From positions 3,727,501 through 3,791,500 of the forward strand of contig JAWQUS010000004.1 in assembly GCA_036365455.1 (NCBI GenBank): a DNA stretch of 64,000 nt, in the 5' to 3' direction. The notes beneath the pieces are model-generated. The model made no database searches and had not been told where the DNA came from. It saw nothing but the letters and a program-made list of their open reading frames with translations. Position 1 is the stretch's first letter, and each line of letters begins with the position of its first letter. The DNA is from Macrosoma leucophasiata. Its lineage: Eukaryota; Arthropoda; Insecta; Lepidoptera; Hedylidae. A program made the position numbers and the translations under genes. This document shows, one piece after another, positions 22,275 through 33,547 of this stretch.

Positions 22275-22445
22275 ACTATTTTTACGGATTTATCTCGCGT
22301 ATATTAAACTAAAATGATTTTTAAAATCAACCCGACGTTTCGGTCGCTTTTCAGCTTCCGTGGTCCCGGGCAGACTGAGGTGACATTTGTCTGACAGAAG
22401 TTTGAAAAAATTATATGTAGCTACCTCCATCGATTTCGTAAACGC
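22275..22445 (+). repeat. unclassified dispersed repeat (CCCGACGTTTCGG type)
   Basis: TTTTAAAATCAACCCGACGT...CGGTCGCTTTTCAGC...GGCAGACTGAGGTGAC is a motif I recall from other Lepidoptera. It has no terminal structure here. Low certainty. Confidence 0.35.
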
Positions 22446-22987
22446 CTTGCGTAGCGTTCAGGATTAACACAATAATTACTTATGGTATCTTGAGGTCTTG
22501 CAGACTGCTGCGGCTGGGATTTAATCTTGCTAAGTATGGGATCCCATGATGTTGATAATGACGTCGATAAACATTATAAAATGCTAGTGCATTTTTGACT
22601 TATCTTAATTATGGGGACTACAATTATCTACAGTCCCATCATCATTAATAATATTTAAACCTCATCATCGGTTCACTCAAACTTCAATTCATTCAAAAAA
22701 TTCAATTCATTTCTCTCTGGCATTAATAGAAAGGTTCACATCAAAAAACACCTAATTCAAGCAGTCGTAAAAAACGTCGTTAATAAAGCCCACAAATTCG
22801 AAATTCAATTGGTGCGGTACAAAGAGTTAGAAGGTACTTTAACCCTCGACTGCGACGGTCTTGGAAGCGTGTTGAATTGATTACTAAAAGAACTCCAGTT
22901 TGAAATGTCTCCATTGCAAAAAATACAATTTAATTATAAAATGTTTTAAATTCAAATTTTAAGAAATGGTGCCGTGTAAACAACTTA

Positions 22988-23933
22988 TCCTACTACTATT
23001 ATAAAGGCGAAAGTTTGTAAGTATGGATGTATGGATGTTTGTTACTCTTTCACGTAAAAACTACTGAATGGATTTGAATGAAACTTTACCACAATATAGC
23101 TTATACATCAGAATAACACATAGGCTATAGCTTATACATCAGAATAACACAAAGGCTACAATTTTTGAGGTTTTTAATGTGAGGTCGTAGAAAAAACACA
23201 TTTTTTGGGCTTACATTGCAAACGCTGACTGAATCCTACAAGATAGATCAAAACAATTTACTACAGTATTGTACAACTTAAAAAGGTCTACAAAAAAGTC
23301 CGTGATGGTATATGTTTATCTCTTAGGAATAACCCACAATAACCATTTTTTATCCTTTACTTTGTACGAGAAATAATGGCTTATTTACGAAGCGATTTAA
23401 AGCAATACAGTATTAATCCTTATCCAATTAAGTATCTTAAATACATTGTGCATTTAATAAAGATCAATATGGCTTTTTACAGCATGTAAATTAAATAAAT
23501 ATTTTCGAAGATATCACAGATTTAAAATGCAGAGTCATAGCAATTTCGGCGATAAATACCGTTTCGGTGATAAATACCGGCAGCGGCGCCAGGCGAACGG
23601 GGCGTGGGGGGAGCGGGGTAGGTGCGGTGGGGAAAAAGTGGCTCATCGCTGAGTGCGCGACCCGAACGCGGGCAGACGCATGAGGGCAGACGTCGTTGAC
23701 GGTTGTGTCCGTTTTGCGAATTTTCAAGGCACTAGCGATTTGATAAAAACGTATGGTCGCCTACTTTAAGTAATATAGGCCTAAGGTTAGTTATTGCCAG
23801 GTTTCTTTTTGGTTAGGAGTTACACGTACAAATTAGGGCTCTGCAGTGCTTAGTTACCGTATTTCTTACTTATTACTAGACTAGACGGGACGAACCTGAA
23901 GTCCACGCGAACGAAGTCGCGGGCAAAAGCTAG
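22988..23933 (+). mobile_element. Helitron (non-autonomous), copy H1
   Basis: Begins TCCTACTACTATTATAAAGG directly after A and ends GCAAAAGCTAG directly before T, matching Helitron insertion between A and T. A 3' hairpin (CGCGA...TCGCG) lies 10-12 nt before the CTAG. It contains a 31-bp internal duplication (GCTTATACATCAGAATAACA) near 23100 and a GC-rich block at 23570-23720. No Rep/helicase coding sequence. Over 95% alike by eye to H2 and H3. Confidence 0.85.
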
Positions 23934-25038
23934 TTATATATAACTTATTAAAAATTCTGAACAAATTTGTGTCAGATATTAACCTATTTACAAACTACCT
24001 ATTTACCGTTAAGAAATCTATAGTATCTACAATAAATATTTTAGAAAGCTGTTATTTTCCTTTCATCCAGTCTTCTCTACACAAAAAGATAATTAAATTT
24101 GGGAGTCTCACTAAAACTTTAGAACGGCTGGATTTATTTGGTAAGTTTTACATTTGAAATATCTGTAATTGTCCAAGGTAGGCAAAGGTGAGAAAATATG
24201 ATCTAATTGCAGGAAACAAAATTGATTTGCCATACTAATAGGCAATAAGGCCGTACGATGTTTGCCTGATCAGCTAGTCACATCGACGATAAGCTGTGGT
24301 CGATGGCTAGTCATTAATAATGATGAAGGAAGAAAGTACCCGCTTGCGAAAAAAATTCGAGATCAATATTTATAAAAAAAAATCTTGTATATGGAAATGA
24401 AATGAAAAATGTAATAGATCATTTTTCAAAAGAGAACGCCCAAATCTGCTGTCACAACTATTTTTCCTGTCCAGAGTAGGCACAATGATTGAATTAATAG
24501 TTGAGTTTTATATATATTATATATTTTTTATATATATGAGACGTTGAGTTTTATAAATGGGAAAAATCTGCATACAAAAAAGACATTCTCCTTTGCTGAC
24601 AAACATACAGCGCATTTGTAGGTTGTGTAAAGTCAAAGTGGTTTTATAATAGGTACTTATTGATTTTTTTTATCTAAAAATAAAATATAATCCAAGTAAT
24701 TTCTCTAAAGGTATATTTGCAATATTGAATCGTATCCGAGATTCCAATCCGACCACCAATTACACGATGAAGTTAACCCTTTGGACGCTTTGTAGAACTT
24801 TTTAATTGCTGTTAAATCGAAAAGGGATCGGACAAAAAACGCCGTGTACCATTGTTGTGTTGGATGTCATTAATCTATGTGGGTGGGTATTTCATGCCAT
24901 CAGAGGGTTGTCTTGATACAACTTGACGTGGGACAATTGATGATTTTAGTGTTAAGTTTACTTTACAACAAAGATTCATGAGATTTGTTAAAGATAGAAT
25001 TGTAATTTAAATTATGATATTAGACTATTAAAAAAAAA
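23934..25038. other. no recognised gene
   Basis: AT-rich; 24506-24538 is a TATA-rich simple repeat. No element boundaries seen. Confidence 0.4.
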
Positions 25039-25200
25039 CGTAACTTCACACCTGTAATCCCCGAAAGGGTAGGTTTCATACATGCATTCAAGCATACATG
25101 CAAACACCCTCGATTCGCCGGTTAGATATGTTTAGGTCCATATAACATGTGGCGAGCCTGTTGACACACTCTGCCACATTAGCAAACTCCGAGGTACTGG
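25039..25200 (-). repeat. tRNA-derived SINE family 2, 3' part
   Basis: Reverse of the family body: CGTAACTTCACACCTGTAAT, GGCGAGCCTGTTGACA, CTCCGAGGTACTGG. The tRNA head is missing. Confidence 0.6.
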
Positions 25201-25320
25201 GCCACTTCCTACTACCGCAGGTACAGGGCAGGTACCGCTGCGCAGCCTTCAGCGGTGAGGGGCGCGGGGGGACACTGCGCTCCTGTGACGCACGCGCCAC
25301 GAGTTCATTTCATCGGTACA
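25201..25320. other. GC-rich island
   Basis: About 120 bp of unusually GC-rich sequence in AT-rich surroundings, with a polypyrimidine-CAG upstream (CTACTACCGCAG) and GTGAGG within. It could be a small exon or a remnant of another GC-rich element; no protein is recognisable. Confidence 0.2.
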
Positions 25321-25391
25321 GCAGCCACTAACTTATTAAGTGTAATCTTCAATATTTTAATTATTCTAAATATTATGTATAAGTATAATAA

Positions 25392-26333
25392 TCCTACTAC
25401 TATTATAAAGGCGAAAGTTTGTAAGTATGGATGTATGGATGTTTGTTACTCTTTCACGTAAAAACTACTGAATGGATTTGAATGAAACTTTACCACAATA
25501 TAGCTTATACATCAGAATAACACATAGGCTATAGCTTATACATCAGAATAACACATAGGCTACAATTTTTGAGGTTTTTAATGTGAGGTCGTAGAAAAAA
25601 CACATTTTTTGCGCTTACATTGCAAACGCTGACTGAATCCTACAAGATAGATCAAAACAATTTACTACAGTATTGTACAACTTAAAAAGGTCTACAAAAA
25701 AGTCCGTGATGGTATATGTTTATCTCTTAGGAATAACCCACAATAACCATTTTTTATGCTTTACTTTGTACGAGAAATAATGGCTTATTTACGAAGCGAT
25801 TTTTAGCAATACAGTATTAATCCTTATCCAATTAAGTATCTTAAATACATTGTGCATTTAATAAAGATCAATATGGCTTTTTACAGCATGTAAATTAAAT
25901 AAATATTTTCGAAGATATCACAGATTTAAAATGCAGAGTCATAGCAATTTCCGCGATAAATACCGTTTCGGTGATAAATACCGGCAGCGGCGCCAGGCGA
26001 ACGGGGCGTGGGGGGGGAGCGGGGTAGGTGCGGTGGGGAAGAAGTGGCTGAGTGCGCGACCCGAACGCGGGCAGACGCGTGAGGGGAAGACGTCGTTGAC
26101 GGTTGTGTCCGTTTTGCGAATTTTCAAGGCACTAGCGATTTGATAAAAACGTATGGTCGCCTACTTTAAGTAATATAGGCCTAAGGTTAGTTATTGCCAG
26201 GTTTCTTTTTGGTTAGGAGTTACACGTACAAATTAGGGCTCTGCAGTGCTTAGTTACCGTATTTCTAACTTATTACTAGACTAGACGGGACGAACCTGAA
26301 GTCCATGCGAACGAAGTCGCGGGCAAAAGCTAG
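25392..26333 (+). mobile_element. Helitron, copy H2
   Basis: Same termini and hairpin as H1, A before and T after. Lies 1.46 kb downstream of H1 in direct orientation. Differs from H1 by scattered substitutions and a 10-bp gap in the GC block (CTCATCGCTG missing near 26045). Confidence 0.85.
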
Positions 26334-26792
26334 TATCTAATATGTTTATTTTATGAAAAAAAAATATATTTTATATTTATTAGTTTTTACTAGGTATCTT
26401 TATTTATGTACTTCTATTTTATTTTTCCGTACCGTTTTGACATCCGTGAACTCCCTTCCCTCATGTGGTTCCATTGAAAATCAGCGTCAGGCGTTACGCC
26501 TGACTTCTATGCTGAACTGGAGACCATTTTGACGCAGCCGTGTGACACACACTATTATCATTACCTACTTATTTGTTTGTGTCACTGTGTAGTTGGTTCT
26601 GTTTTTTCTGTTATAATTTATTTTTTTCTTACCTCCTTTTTTTGTGGTCTTATTGTTTTTTAGCTTGTACCTACTAGTTTAAAATTAATTGTTTTGTGTT
26701 TTTAAATCAGTTCGTTGTTGTGTGTTTTCCCGGCTATGCGCCAAATAAACGCCTTTCTTTCTTTCTTTCTTCTTCTTTCTTCTTTCTTACTA
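26334..26792. other. no gene; CTTT/CTTCT microsatellite
   Basis: Unassigned DNA with a pyrimidine microsatellite at 26752-26790. Confidence 0.45.
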
Positions 26793-26918
26793 CTAGAAAA
26801 TGGAAAAATCCCAACAGAACCAGGAAACACATCGTTATCTCTGATATCGACCTGGGAATTGAACCCAGGAGATTAAGCGTAGTAGTAGTGACCTGCTACC
26901 ACAAAGCTACTGAGGCAG
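26793..26918 (-). repeat. tRNA-derived SINE family 2, 5' part
   Basis: Reverse of the head: ATTGAACCCAGGAGATTAAG, GTAGTAGTAGTGACCTGCTA, CTACTGAGGCAG. Confidence 0.65.
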
Positions 26919-26941
26919 CTGATAACTATTGTATTGGTAAA

Positions 26942-27933
26942 CTAGCTTTTGCCCGCGACTTCGTTCGCGTGGACTTCAGGTTCGTCCCGTCTAGTTTGTT
27001 ATAATTAACTGTAAGTAACCTATCTATATAGTAATTGAATTATCAATGAAGTAATTCGTAAAAATGAAGTATCTTTTTGTACGTGTAACTCCTAACCAAA
27101 AAGAAACCTGGCAATAACTAACCTTAGGCCTATATTACTTAAAGTAGGCGACCATACGTTTTTATCAAATCGCTAGTGCCTTGAAAATTCGCAAAACGGA
27201 CACAAACGTCAACGACGTCTGCCCTCACGCGTCTGCCCGCGTTCGAGTCGCGCACTCAGCGATGAGCCACTTCTTCCCCACCGCACCTACCCCGATCCCC
27301 CCACGCCCCGTTCGCCTGGCGCCGCTGCCGGTATTTATCACCGAAACGGTATTTATCGCCGAAATTGCTATGACTCTGCATTTTAAATCTGTGATATCTT
27401 CGAAAATATTTATTTAATTTACATGCTGTAAAAAGCCATATTGATCTTTATTAAATGCACAATGTATTTAAGATACTTAATTGGATAAGGATTAATACTG
27501 TATTGCTTTAAATCGCTTCGTAAATAAGCCATTATTTCTCGTACAAAGTAAAGGATAAAAAATGGTTATTGTGGGTTATTCCTAAGAGATAAACATATAC
27601 CATCACGGATTTTTTTGTAGACCTTTTTAAGTTGTACAATACTGTAGTAAATTGTTTTGATCTATCTTGTAGGATTCAGTCAGCGTTTGCAATGTAAGCC
27701 CAAAAAATGTGTTTTTTCTACGACCTCACATTAAAAACCTCAAAAATTGTAGCCTTTGTGTTATTCTGATGTATAAGCTATAGCCTATGTGTTATTCTGA
27801 TGTATAAGCTATATTGTGGTAAAGTTTCATTCAAATCCATTCAGTAGTTTTTACGTGAAAGAGTAACAAACATCCATACATCCATACTTACAATTACAAA
27901 TTACAAACTTTCGCCTTTATAATAGTAGTAGGA
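26942..27933 (-). mobile_element. Helitron, copy H3 (inverted)
   Basis: Reverse complement of H1/H2, from CTAGCTTTTGCCCGCGAC to TAATAGTAGTAGGA; A precedes the 5' end and T follows the 3' end on its own strand. It carries an extra ACAATTACAAATT near its 5' end and a ~45-bp insertion near 27000. H2 and H3 form an inverted pair about 0.6 kb apart. Confidence 0.85.
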
Positions 27934-27944
27934 TTACACAAAAC

Positions 27945-28175
27945 GCCGAATTCAACTCGGCTAAGCAGTGTCTGGGAAGCTACGATACATCTTCTCGTCC
28001 AACGTACCGCAGTGTCTCAAGACTATGAGGTCTTCGACCAGTGGGTGTTGGCCAATGATGACATAATATGGTCTATTAGATCTATCACGTGGTCGCTCAC
28101 TATGGGCCTCATAAGAAGGCTCAAGGTGATGCAGAGAGCAATGGAGAGAGCTATGCTCGGTGCTGGTCAGGAATC
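27945..28175 (+). pseudogene. RTE reverse transcriptase C-terminal fragment
   Basis: GAATTCAACTCGGCTAAGCA...CGCAGTGTCTCAAGACTATG...CACTATGGGCCTCATAAGAA...GAGAGAGCTATGCTCGG matches the C-terminal region of the RTE copies at 9170 and 61260, with a short duplication-like disruption near 28065. Truncated at both ends by H3 and by a family A retroposon. Confidence 0.7.
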
Positions 28176-28187
28176 ACTTAGAGCTCT

Positions 28188-28408
28188 ACTGGTGGTAGAG
28201 TTCCAAGTGTAGGAGCTCGAGGGCGTAGGCACCTATCTGCCGCTAAATGGTAGTGTTCGGCACTATGGTGTTCCGGTTAGATGATAAAGTATGTCCCCGT
28301 AAGAACTATTACAGAGAGATGACACCTTAGGTCTCAGGGGTGGCAACGCATCTGCATTTTGACCTATGGTCCCTTGTATGCCACCTTCATTACCTACATA
28401 AAAAAAAC
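28188..28408 (+). mobile_element. family A retroposon, internally deleted
   Basis: Starts ACTGGTGGTAGAGTTCC, keeps the centre, lacks about 60 bp near the 3' end, and ends in an A run. Confidence 0.6.
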
Positions 28409-29261
28409 GAACTACAAAACTGAATTAGACGGAGAACGAAATAAATGAAAGCATATTCTTTTTTATTTTCGCGTTCAACGAGCGCATGATATGGTTTCAA
28501 ATTACAAATATAATCCCTTCTTTTCACCAATTGACGCACGAATTTTGTTAATTAATGGTGACTTAACCCTTTGTCTGGTGCGCGGTATAAATCGCTTCAA
28601 CATTGCGATTCTCAAACTGCAATGTTATTTATAAAATAAATAAAATAAAATATGTATTTATTGACAAAAATCTCTTTTACATTATCGTGGTTGAGACTTC
28701 CCAGTAAGTTATCAAAGATACTTGAGTTGGGAATGTCTCGCTACTTCCCAAGTGGGTAACAATAGATTTTTCTATTTAAGACTATGTTATATAATAATAA
28801 TAATATATGTAATATATAAATAAATACAAGTTAACGTAGATATGATAAGTTAAGGTTTTTTTAGTTTAAGGTATTTAGTGTGTGTGTGTGTGAGTGTGTG
28901 TATTTAATTTGGTTGTTTTATTTACATTTGTAGTTTGTTAGCTGATGGTACTTGGACTTAGCTGTTACTTAGTTACCTATGAGTGTTCATTACCGAAATT
29001 TACGCACGACTTTTAGCTTACCTAACTGACTATACAACTATCTTTAACTTTTAGAGACATGTACACCTATTGCAGGTACTTGCAAATATAAGCACAGTGC
29101 GAGAGTAAATGTACGCAAAGTGTTATTACGGTAATTGAAAACAATAACTTATTCATAAGAAATAATAAAATAAATAAAATAAAGTATTGCCTACTTTCAT
29201 TTTTAATAATATTTTTAATACAGAACTTAATAAAAACTGTGATCGATAAACCAAACTCTAC
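28409..29261. other. no gene; GT microsatellite
   Basis: 28875-28903 is a (TG)n repeat. 28625-28720 has AAATAAAATAAAATATGTA followed by TTATTGACAAAAATC, which may be the reversed or forward tail of a LINE. Confidence 0.4.
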
Positions 29262-29269
29262 TTTCACAA

Positions 29270-29421
29270 TGTTTTTTATTTTTAAAGAAAAATGGAAAGA
29301 AAAATTTGACTTCAGGCGAGACTCGAACTCGCGACCTACTGGGAATCTAGTCCAGCCGCTCTTCCAATTGAGCTACTGAAGTCAAATTTTTCTTTCCATT
29401 TTTCTTTAAAAATAAAATATA
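29270..29421. mobile_element. foldback MITE enclosing a tRNA-like sequence
   Basis: A 41-bp perfect inverted repeat (29274-29314 and 29377-29417) closes around a 62-bp core. The outer few bases are imperfect. TTTCACAA is duplicated on both sides (29262-29269 and 29422-29429), an 8-bp target-site duplication of the hAT type. The inner 14 bp of the arms (GACTTCA/TGAAGTC) double as the acceptor stem of the tRNA-like core. Confidence 0.75.
29308..29383 (-). tRNA. tRNA-like sequence inside MITE (probably not a functional tRNA)
   Basis: 76 nt with a perfect 7-bp acceptor stem, D arm GCTCAATTGGAAGAGC, T arm GCGAGTTCGAGTCTCGC and intact A and B boxes. The anticodon loop CTAGATT would give AGA (Ser), but there is no long variable arm and the closing pair of the anticodon stem mismatches. 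No CCA-like end. Diverged relatives with different anticodon loops occur at 2743, 7503, 20412 and 36192/40860, so it is a repeat-family member. Confidence 0.5.
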
Positions 29422-29429
29422 TTTCACAA

Positions 29430-29912
29430 GCATGTGTTAATGCGAAATAATATAAAATAATTTCACAATGCTGTTCTACTTGCTCAAGTAGGTATAACGT
29501 GTATGGTCACTACAATTGCTAAAAATCATAAAGAGCACTTTACTGCTAATAAACTTGTAGAAGTCAGAATTTGCACAAGCAAACATGATTCATAAACGTT
29601 AGGTTTGAAATTGCCACAGAAAAACAAAAAACGAAAAGTTTGAATACCGCTAAATTTAACCCTTCCATGACTAGCACTGATTGATCTTAACCCGTCAACG
29701 GTTGATGGATCAAGATATTAATGCGGTGCGTGGCGAATCTGACCAAACGCTAACCCTTCTATGCATATTAATATCTGAGTCGGAACGATGGAAGTGATCT
29801 TTTGAAATAAATCTTTAAATTAGTCGTAAATTAATTTATAATGAAACATATTTCTTTTTTGAACAAATGGTGTGAATGCAATGAATTGGGTGAAATTGCA
29901 TGAGCTGATTTT
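29430..29912. other. no recognised feature
   Basis: Unassigned AT-rich DNA; a small inverted motif (TTGATCTTAACCCGTCAACG...GATCAA) lies near 29690. Confidence 0.4.
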
Positions 29913-30205
29913 ACTGGTGGTAGAGCTCCAGTGACGGAGCTCGCGGGCGTAGGCACCACCGCATTACCTAATATACTTGCCGCTAAATGGTAGTGTTCAG
30001 CACTATCGTGTTCCGGTCGGGTGGTAATGTACGGCCCTGTAATTTCCGGCGCAGTGGCATAACACCTTAGGCCTCAGGAGTGGCAACGCATCTGCATTTT
30101 GACCTTGGTCTTTGTGTGGGTGTCTATAGGCTGCAGTCATCACTTAACATCAATGTGAACTGCATGCTTGTTTGCCACTTCCAAAACATTAAAAAAAAAA
30201 AAAAA
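29913..30205 (+). mobile_element. family A retroposon, full length
   Basis: TACTGGTGGTAGAGCTCCAG at the start, complete body, and an A15 tail with one C-free run ending at 30205. Confidence 0.7.
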
Positions 30206-30230
30206 GCTTGATGAGATGCAGTAACTTTTT

Positions 30231-30532
30231 AGCGACTTTTTTTATATAAAGAAGGTGGCAAATAAGTATGTAGTTCACATTGATGTTAAGTGATGACTTA
30301 AAATTATAGATACCTACACAAAGATCAGAGGTCAAAATCCAGATGCGTTGCCACCCCTGAGATCTTACTTTTTATGTCTCTGTGCTAGTTATTACGGGGC
30401 CATATATTACCATCTAACCGGAACCAGAGAATATGTATGAACCATACATACCATTAAACATTTTATACCATTTGGAAGCAGATAAGGTAGGTAATGCGAT
30501 GCTGCCTACGCCTTCGAGCTCTACCATCGGTG
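30231..30532 (-). mobile_element. family A retroposon, diverged, inverted
   Basis: Tail-to-tail with the preceding copy, 25 bp apart. It is more diverged and has an extra ~30 bp (ATATGTATGAACCATACATA) near 30430. The pair could form a long hairpin in RNA. Confidence 0.6.
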
Positions 30533-30636
30533 AAAAGGGTTTTAATTAATCATTTTATCCCCTATAGTAACACGGGCCATCACCCGCGGCGGACCTAGAA
30601 GTAAGAATAAATGCATTTATTAGAATAGCGAGTAGG

Positions 30637-30967
30637 CAGTGCCGGATTAGCCATATAGCAGGAGTAGCAAATGCTACGGGCCCCGCGCCATTAGGGGCCC
30701 CGTGCCTGTACCAAAAAAAAAAAAAAATGTAATACACCTTAGCTATTCTCAAAGGGAGCGTAGACCACTAATTATATAGGTACCTATATTATTTTGTTGC
30801 AAGTTGGCAATACCACAATACTTACAAGGGGGAATCCCCTAAATTTGTTTTCGATTTCTTTTCGTAACTGTTGTTTTATTTACATCCTAAATTTAAGTAG
30901 GCAATGTAACTCTAGGGCCCCATGGTCATATTTGCTACGGGCCCCGCACCGGTTTTATCCGGCACTG
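30637..30967. mobile_element. hAT-like MITE, CAGTGCCGG ends
   Basis: 331 bp with ends CAGTGCCGGATTAG and TTTATCCGGCACTG, and CGAGTAGG duplicated on both sides (30629-30636, 30968-30975). CTACGGGCCCCGC occurs near both ends as a longer subterminal inverted repeat. No ORF of note. Confidence 0.8.
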
Positions 30968-31360
30968 CGAGTAGGTAGGTATCTACATAAATACAAACGT
31001 ATTATCTCAAATATATAACCAGTTTATGATCCAAAAAACAATGTTGACATCGGAAAATAATTCAAACAATAAAGACACAGAAAAATACAGACACATAATT
31101 TGCTTAAAATTGTATATAAAGTGAAAATACTGTTCTACAAAAATCACAAAATACAGAAGCGCCTGAAATAATAGCTAGAGCAAACTCGCGTGACATCTAA
31201 ATGCCACTGCCAAACATAAATACGTGAAAACAAAGCATTATTTATTTATCTATACTTACTTTATTTACACTCAGTAGATAAGGCGGGCTTAATGCTAGAA
31301 GGCATACTCTGACAGCCTACCTTGCAAATGGATAATCTTAAAAAAAGGATTAGTTCATAA

Positions 31361-31551
31361 TCTATTATATAAAAATAAGTCGGGTTTTCCTTCCTGACGC
31401 TATAACTCCAGAACGCAAGAACCGATTTCCACGGTTTTCCATTCTTTGGAATGGTGGTGGTGGTGGTGAAATGCTCCGTGAGGTTTATAGCAAAGAAAAT
31501 TCAGGATTATAAAACGACATCCACGCGGGCGAAGCCGCGGGCAACAGCTAG
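31361..31551 (+). mobile_element. Helitron-like element
   Basis: TCTATTATATAAAAATAAGT after A; ends GGGCAACAGCTAG before T, with the GCGGGCGAAGCCGCGGGC hairpin. 191 bp, with a GGT microsatellite inside. Confidence 0.75.
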
Positions 31552-31582
31552 TTTACAATAAATATGCCTACCAATAGGCACA

Positions 31583-31769
31583 TCCCTACTTCGCTACTAA
31601 TATTATAAATGCGAATGTAACTCTGTCTGCCTGTCTGTTACTTTTTTACGTCCAAACGACTGAACCGATTTTAATGAAATTTGGTACAGAGATAGAGTTG
31701 ACTTTGAGAAAGAACAAAGACTACTTTTTAAACGATATCCACGCGGGCTAAGCCGCGGGCAACAGCTAG
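31583..31769 (+). mobile_element. Helitron-like element
   Basis: TCCCTACTTCGCTACTAATA at the start, GACTGAACCGATTTTAATGA inside, and GGGCAACAGCTAG before T at the end. Only 31 bp after the previous Helitron, same orientation. Confidence 0.75.
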
Positions 31770-32074
31770 TTACATATAAAAGCATTATAGCAAATGGAAT
31801 ATAAAAACGTCAAAAAATAATGAAGAAGATTTGCTACAGTGACCTGAATATTTTATTCGAGAATTTTACCCTAGTCTGAAGTACCTATGTAATTCTATTA
31901 TGTGCTTAGTTAAGTTGGTACCAACCCTTCAATAATAGATAATTATAATAGTTGAAGGGTAACGATAGTAATGATTTATCTTAAAATAAATTCTACAAAC
32001 AATTATGGAAAACATTCGCTACAGTTCCAAAAATATTTATTCGAGAGTTGTGAAAATTTTAGGTACCCAAGCCT

Positions 32075-32305
32075 GCGCCCTGCAGTACCGGGTTTGTAGA
32101 ATAGGACTGACGTATCCTCTGCTTGTCGTGAGAGGCGACTTAAAGGTCGTTGGTCGTTGTGGTATGCGCAGAATGGGACGAGCCTTATGCAGGCCTAGTG
32201 CGTGGGGGGGAACCGGAGCAGTTTTTTTGTGTACCCGGATCCCCCCCCCCCCCTTTGTGCACTGAAGTCGGCACCGAGGTGGTTTTAGAGGGTTCCAGTC
32301 CCTCA
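32075..32305 (+). repeat. unclassified GC-rich repeat with C14 run
   Basis: CCTCTGCTTGTCGTGAGAGG and GTCGGCACCGAGGTGGTTTT recall a lepidopteran LINE leader, but I cannot place it. It contains a poly-C tract at 32234-32248. Confidence 0.35.
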
Positions 32306-33009
32306 TCTTTAAGTTACTAAAGTCTGAAGTAGGTATGTAATTTTATTATATCAACCCTTCAACGATGGTTGCGTTACTAATGATTTATCTAAAAATAAAA
32401 TTCGCACGTTACTGACCAATGGTTTATTATGCGTAATTGCCCGCATAGCTAAATACGATATCGCAGTTTAAGGTATTATGAAGTACAGTCAACCAACGTT
32501 AACCCTTTAGAGAGATAAGTGTTTTACTAAACGCAGGATGGTTTATTAACCTTACTTCAAGTTTAATATTTAAAACTATGAATATTCTAAATTATGATAA
32601 TTGAATTACATAATTAAATTTCATAACAAATGACAGTAAAAACTCGCAAAAAATGTGTTTGAAAAATTACAATCTATGCAATATTGTGGCAGCTATTCAT
32701 TCAGCTGCCTTGTTGGACTCTTATTCGGATAATTGGGTTAGGAGCATATTCTATAAATTAATAAGTTCATATTATATTAACATTTAAAATTTTAAATGCA
32801 GATAATTATAAAAATTCAATTTCATAACTGCAAACATTCCGCATAATTTGCTTTTGAAATCACACCACCGTGCTGCAGAACTTATATTTTTACGATCTCC
32901 TTGTATTTATGCAAGAATTATCTAACTCTTAAAAACTGTCTCGGTCTGTACCTTATTCGTCTATAAAATATATTGGACTTTAAATAACTGCTATTGTAGA
33001 GTAATTTAA
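32306..33009. other. no recognised feature
   Basis: AT-rich, unassigned. Confidence 0.4.
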
Positions 33010-33235
33010 GTAATATCCCATAAGAGATAGACAGAGCTAAATGCATGCAGTTACATGTAAACACCCACGATTCGTCAATTCCTCTGTCACATGTTTTCGC
33101 TTGTAATAGATCTATTGACATCTCCGAGCACATCACCAAACTCGTACCTATGGCAGTATTAGAAATTTTCTCAAATGGAAATATACTTACCCAAAAGCAC
33201 ACTTGAGCCAGGAATAGAAACCACCACCTCCAAGT
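33010..33235 (-). repeat. degenerate SINE family 2 copy
   Basis: CATAAGAGATAGACAGAGCT, AAACACCCACGATTCGTCAA and TTGACATCTCCGAGCACATC match the reverse of the family body. Confidence 0.45.
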
Positions 33236-33291
33236 AGCTCAAATGGCTTGTTTAAACTTCTAAAACACATTAAGCTAAATCTAAAAAAACT

Positions 33292-33547
33292 TCCTTGGTA
33301 GCCTAGTGGTAGCAGGCCACTACTACTACGCTGAGGTCCTGGGTTCGATTCACGGGTAGGGGGTTGTCAGAGATAATGGTGTAAAGTCCTTTACCTCTGG
33401 TTCTAATGGGATTCTTCCACTTTCTGGAAATTTCCCAGTACCTCGAAGTTTGGTAATGTGACCGGCGAATCGTGGGTCTTTGCATGTATGCTTGAATGCA
33501 TGCATTTATCTACCTACCCCTTCGGGGATTACAGGCGTGAAGTTACG
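33292..33547 (+). mobile_element. tRNA-derived SINE family 2, with 46-bp deletion
   Basis: Head TTGGTAGCCTAGTGGTAGCA with B box GGTTCGATTC; body as in 44221 but lacking the CCGGAGATGTCAACAGGCTC...GGGCCAAAACGT segment. Ends GGCGTGAAGTTACGT. Confidence 0.75.

Noticed and set aside
23491..23727. Pro/Ala-rich open frames repeated in the three Helitrons (also 25939-26127, 27181-27417)
   Set aside because: They follow the GC-rich block, lie antisense to the element, and change frame or length between near-identical copies.
29308..29383. Calling the perfect-stem tRNA-like core a normal functional tRNA-Ser
   Set aside because: No class II variable arm, a mismatch in the anticodon stem, and family members with different anticodon loops point to a mobile module.
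32234..32248. Poly-C tract as an i-motif or regulatory element
   Set aside because: A C14 run is noteworthy, but with no conserved context it is most simply a homopolymer within a repeat.
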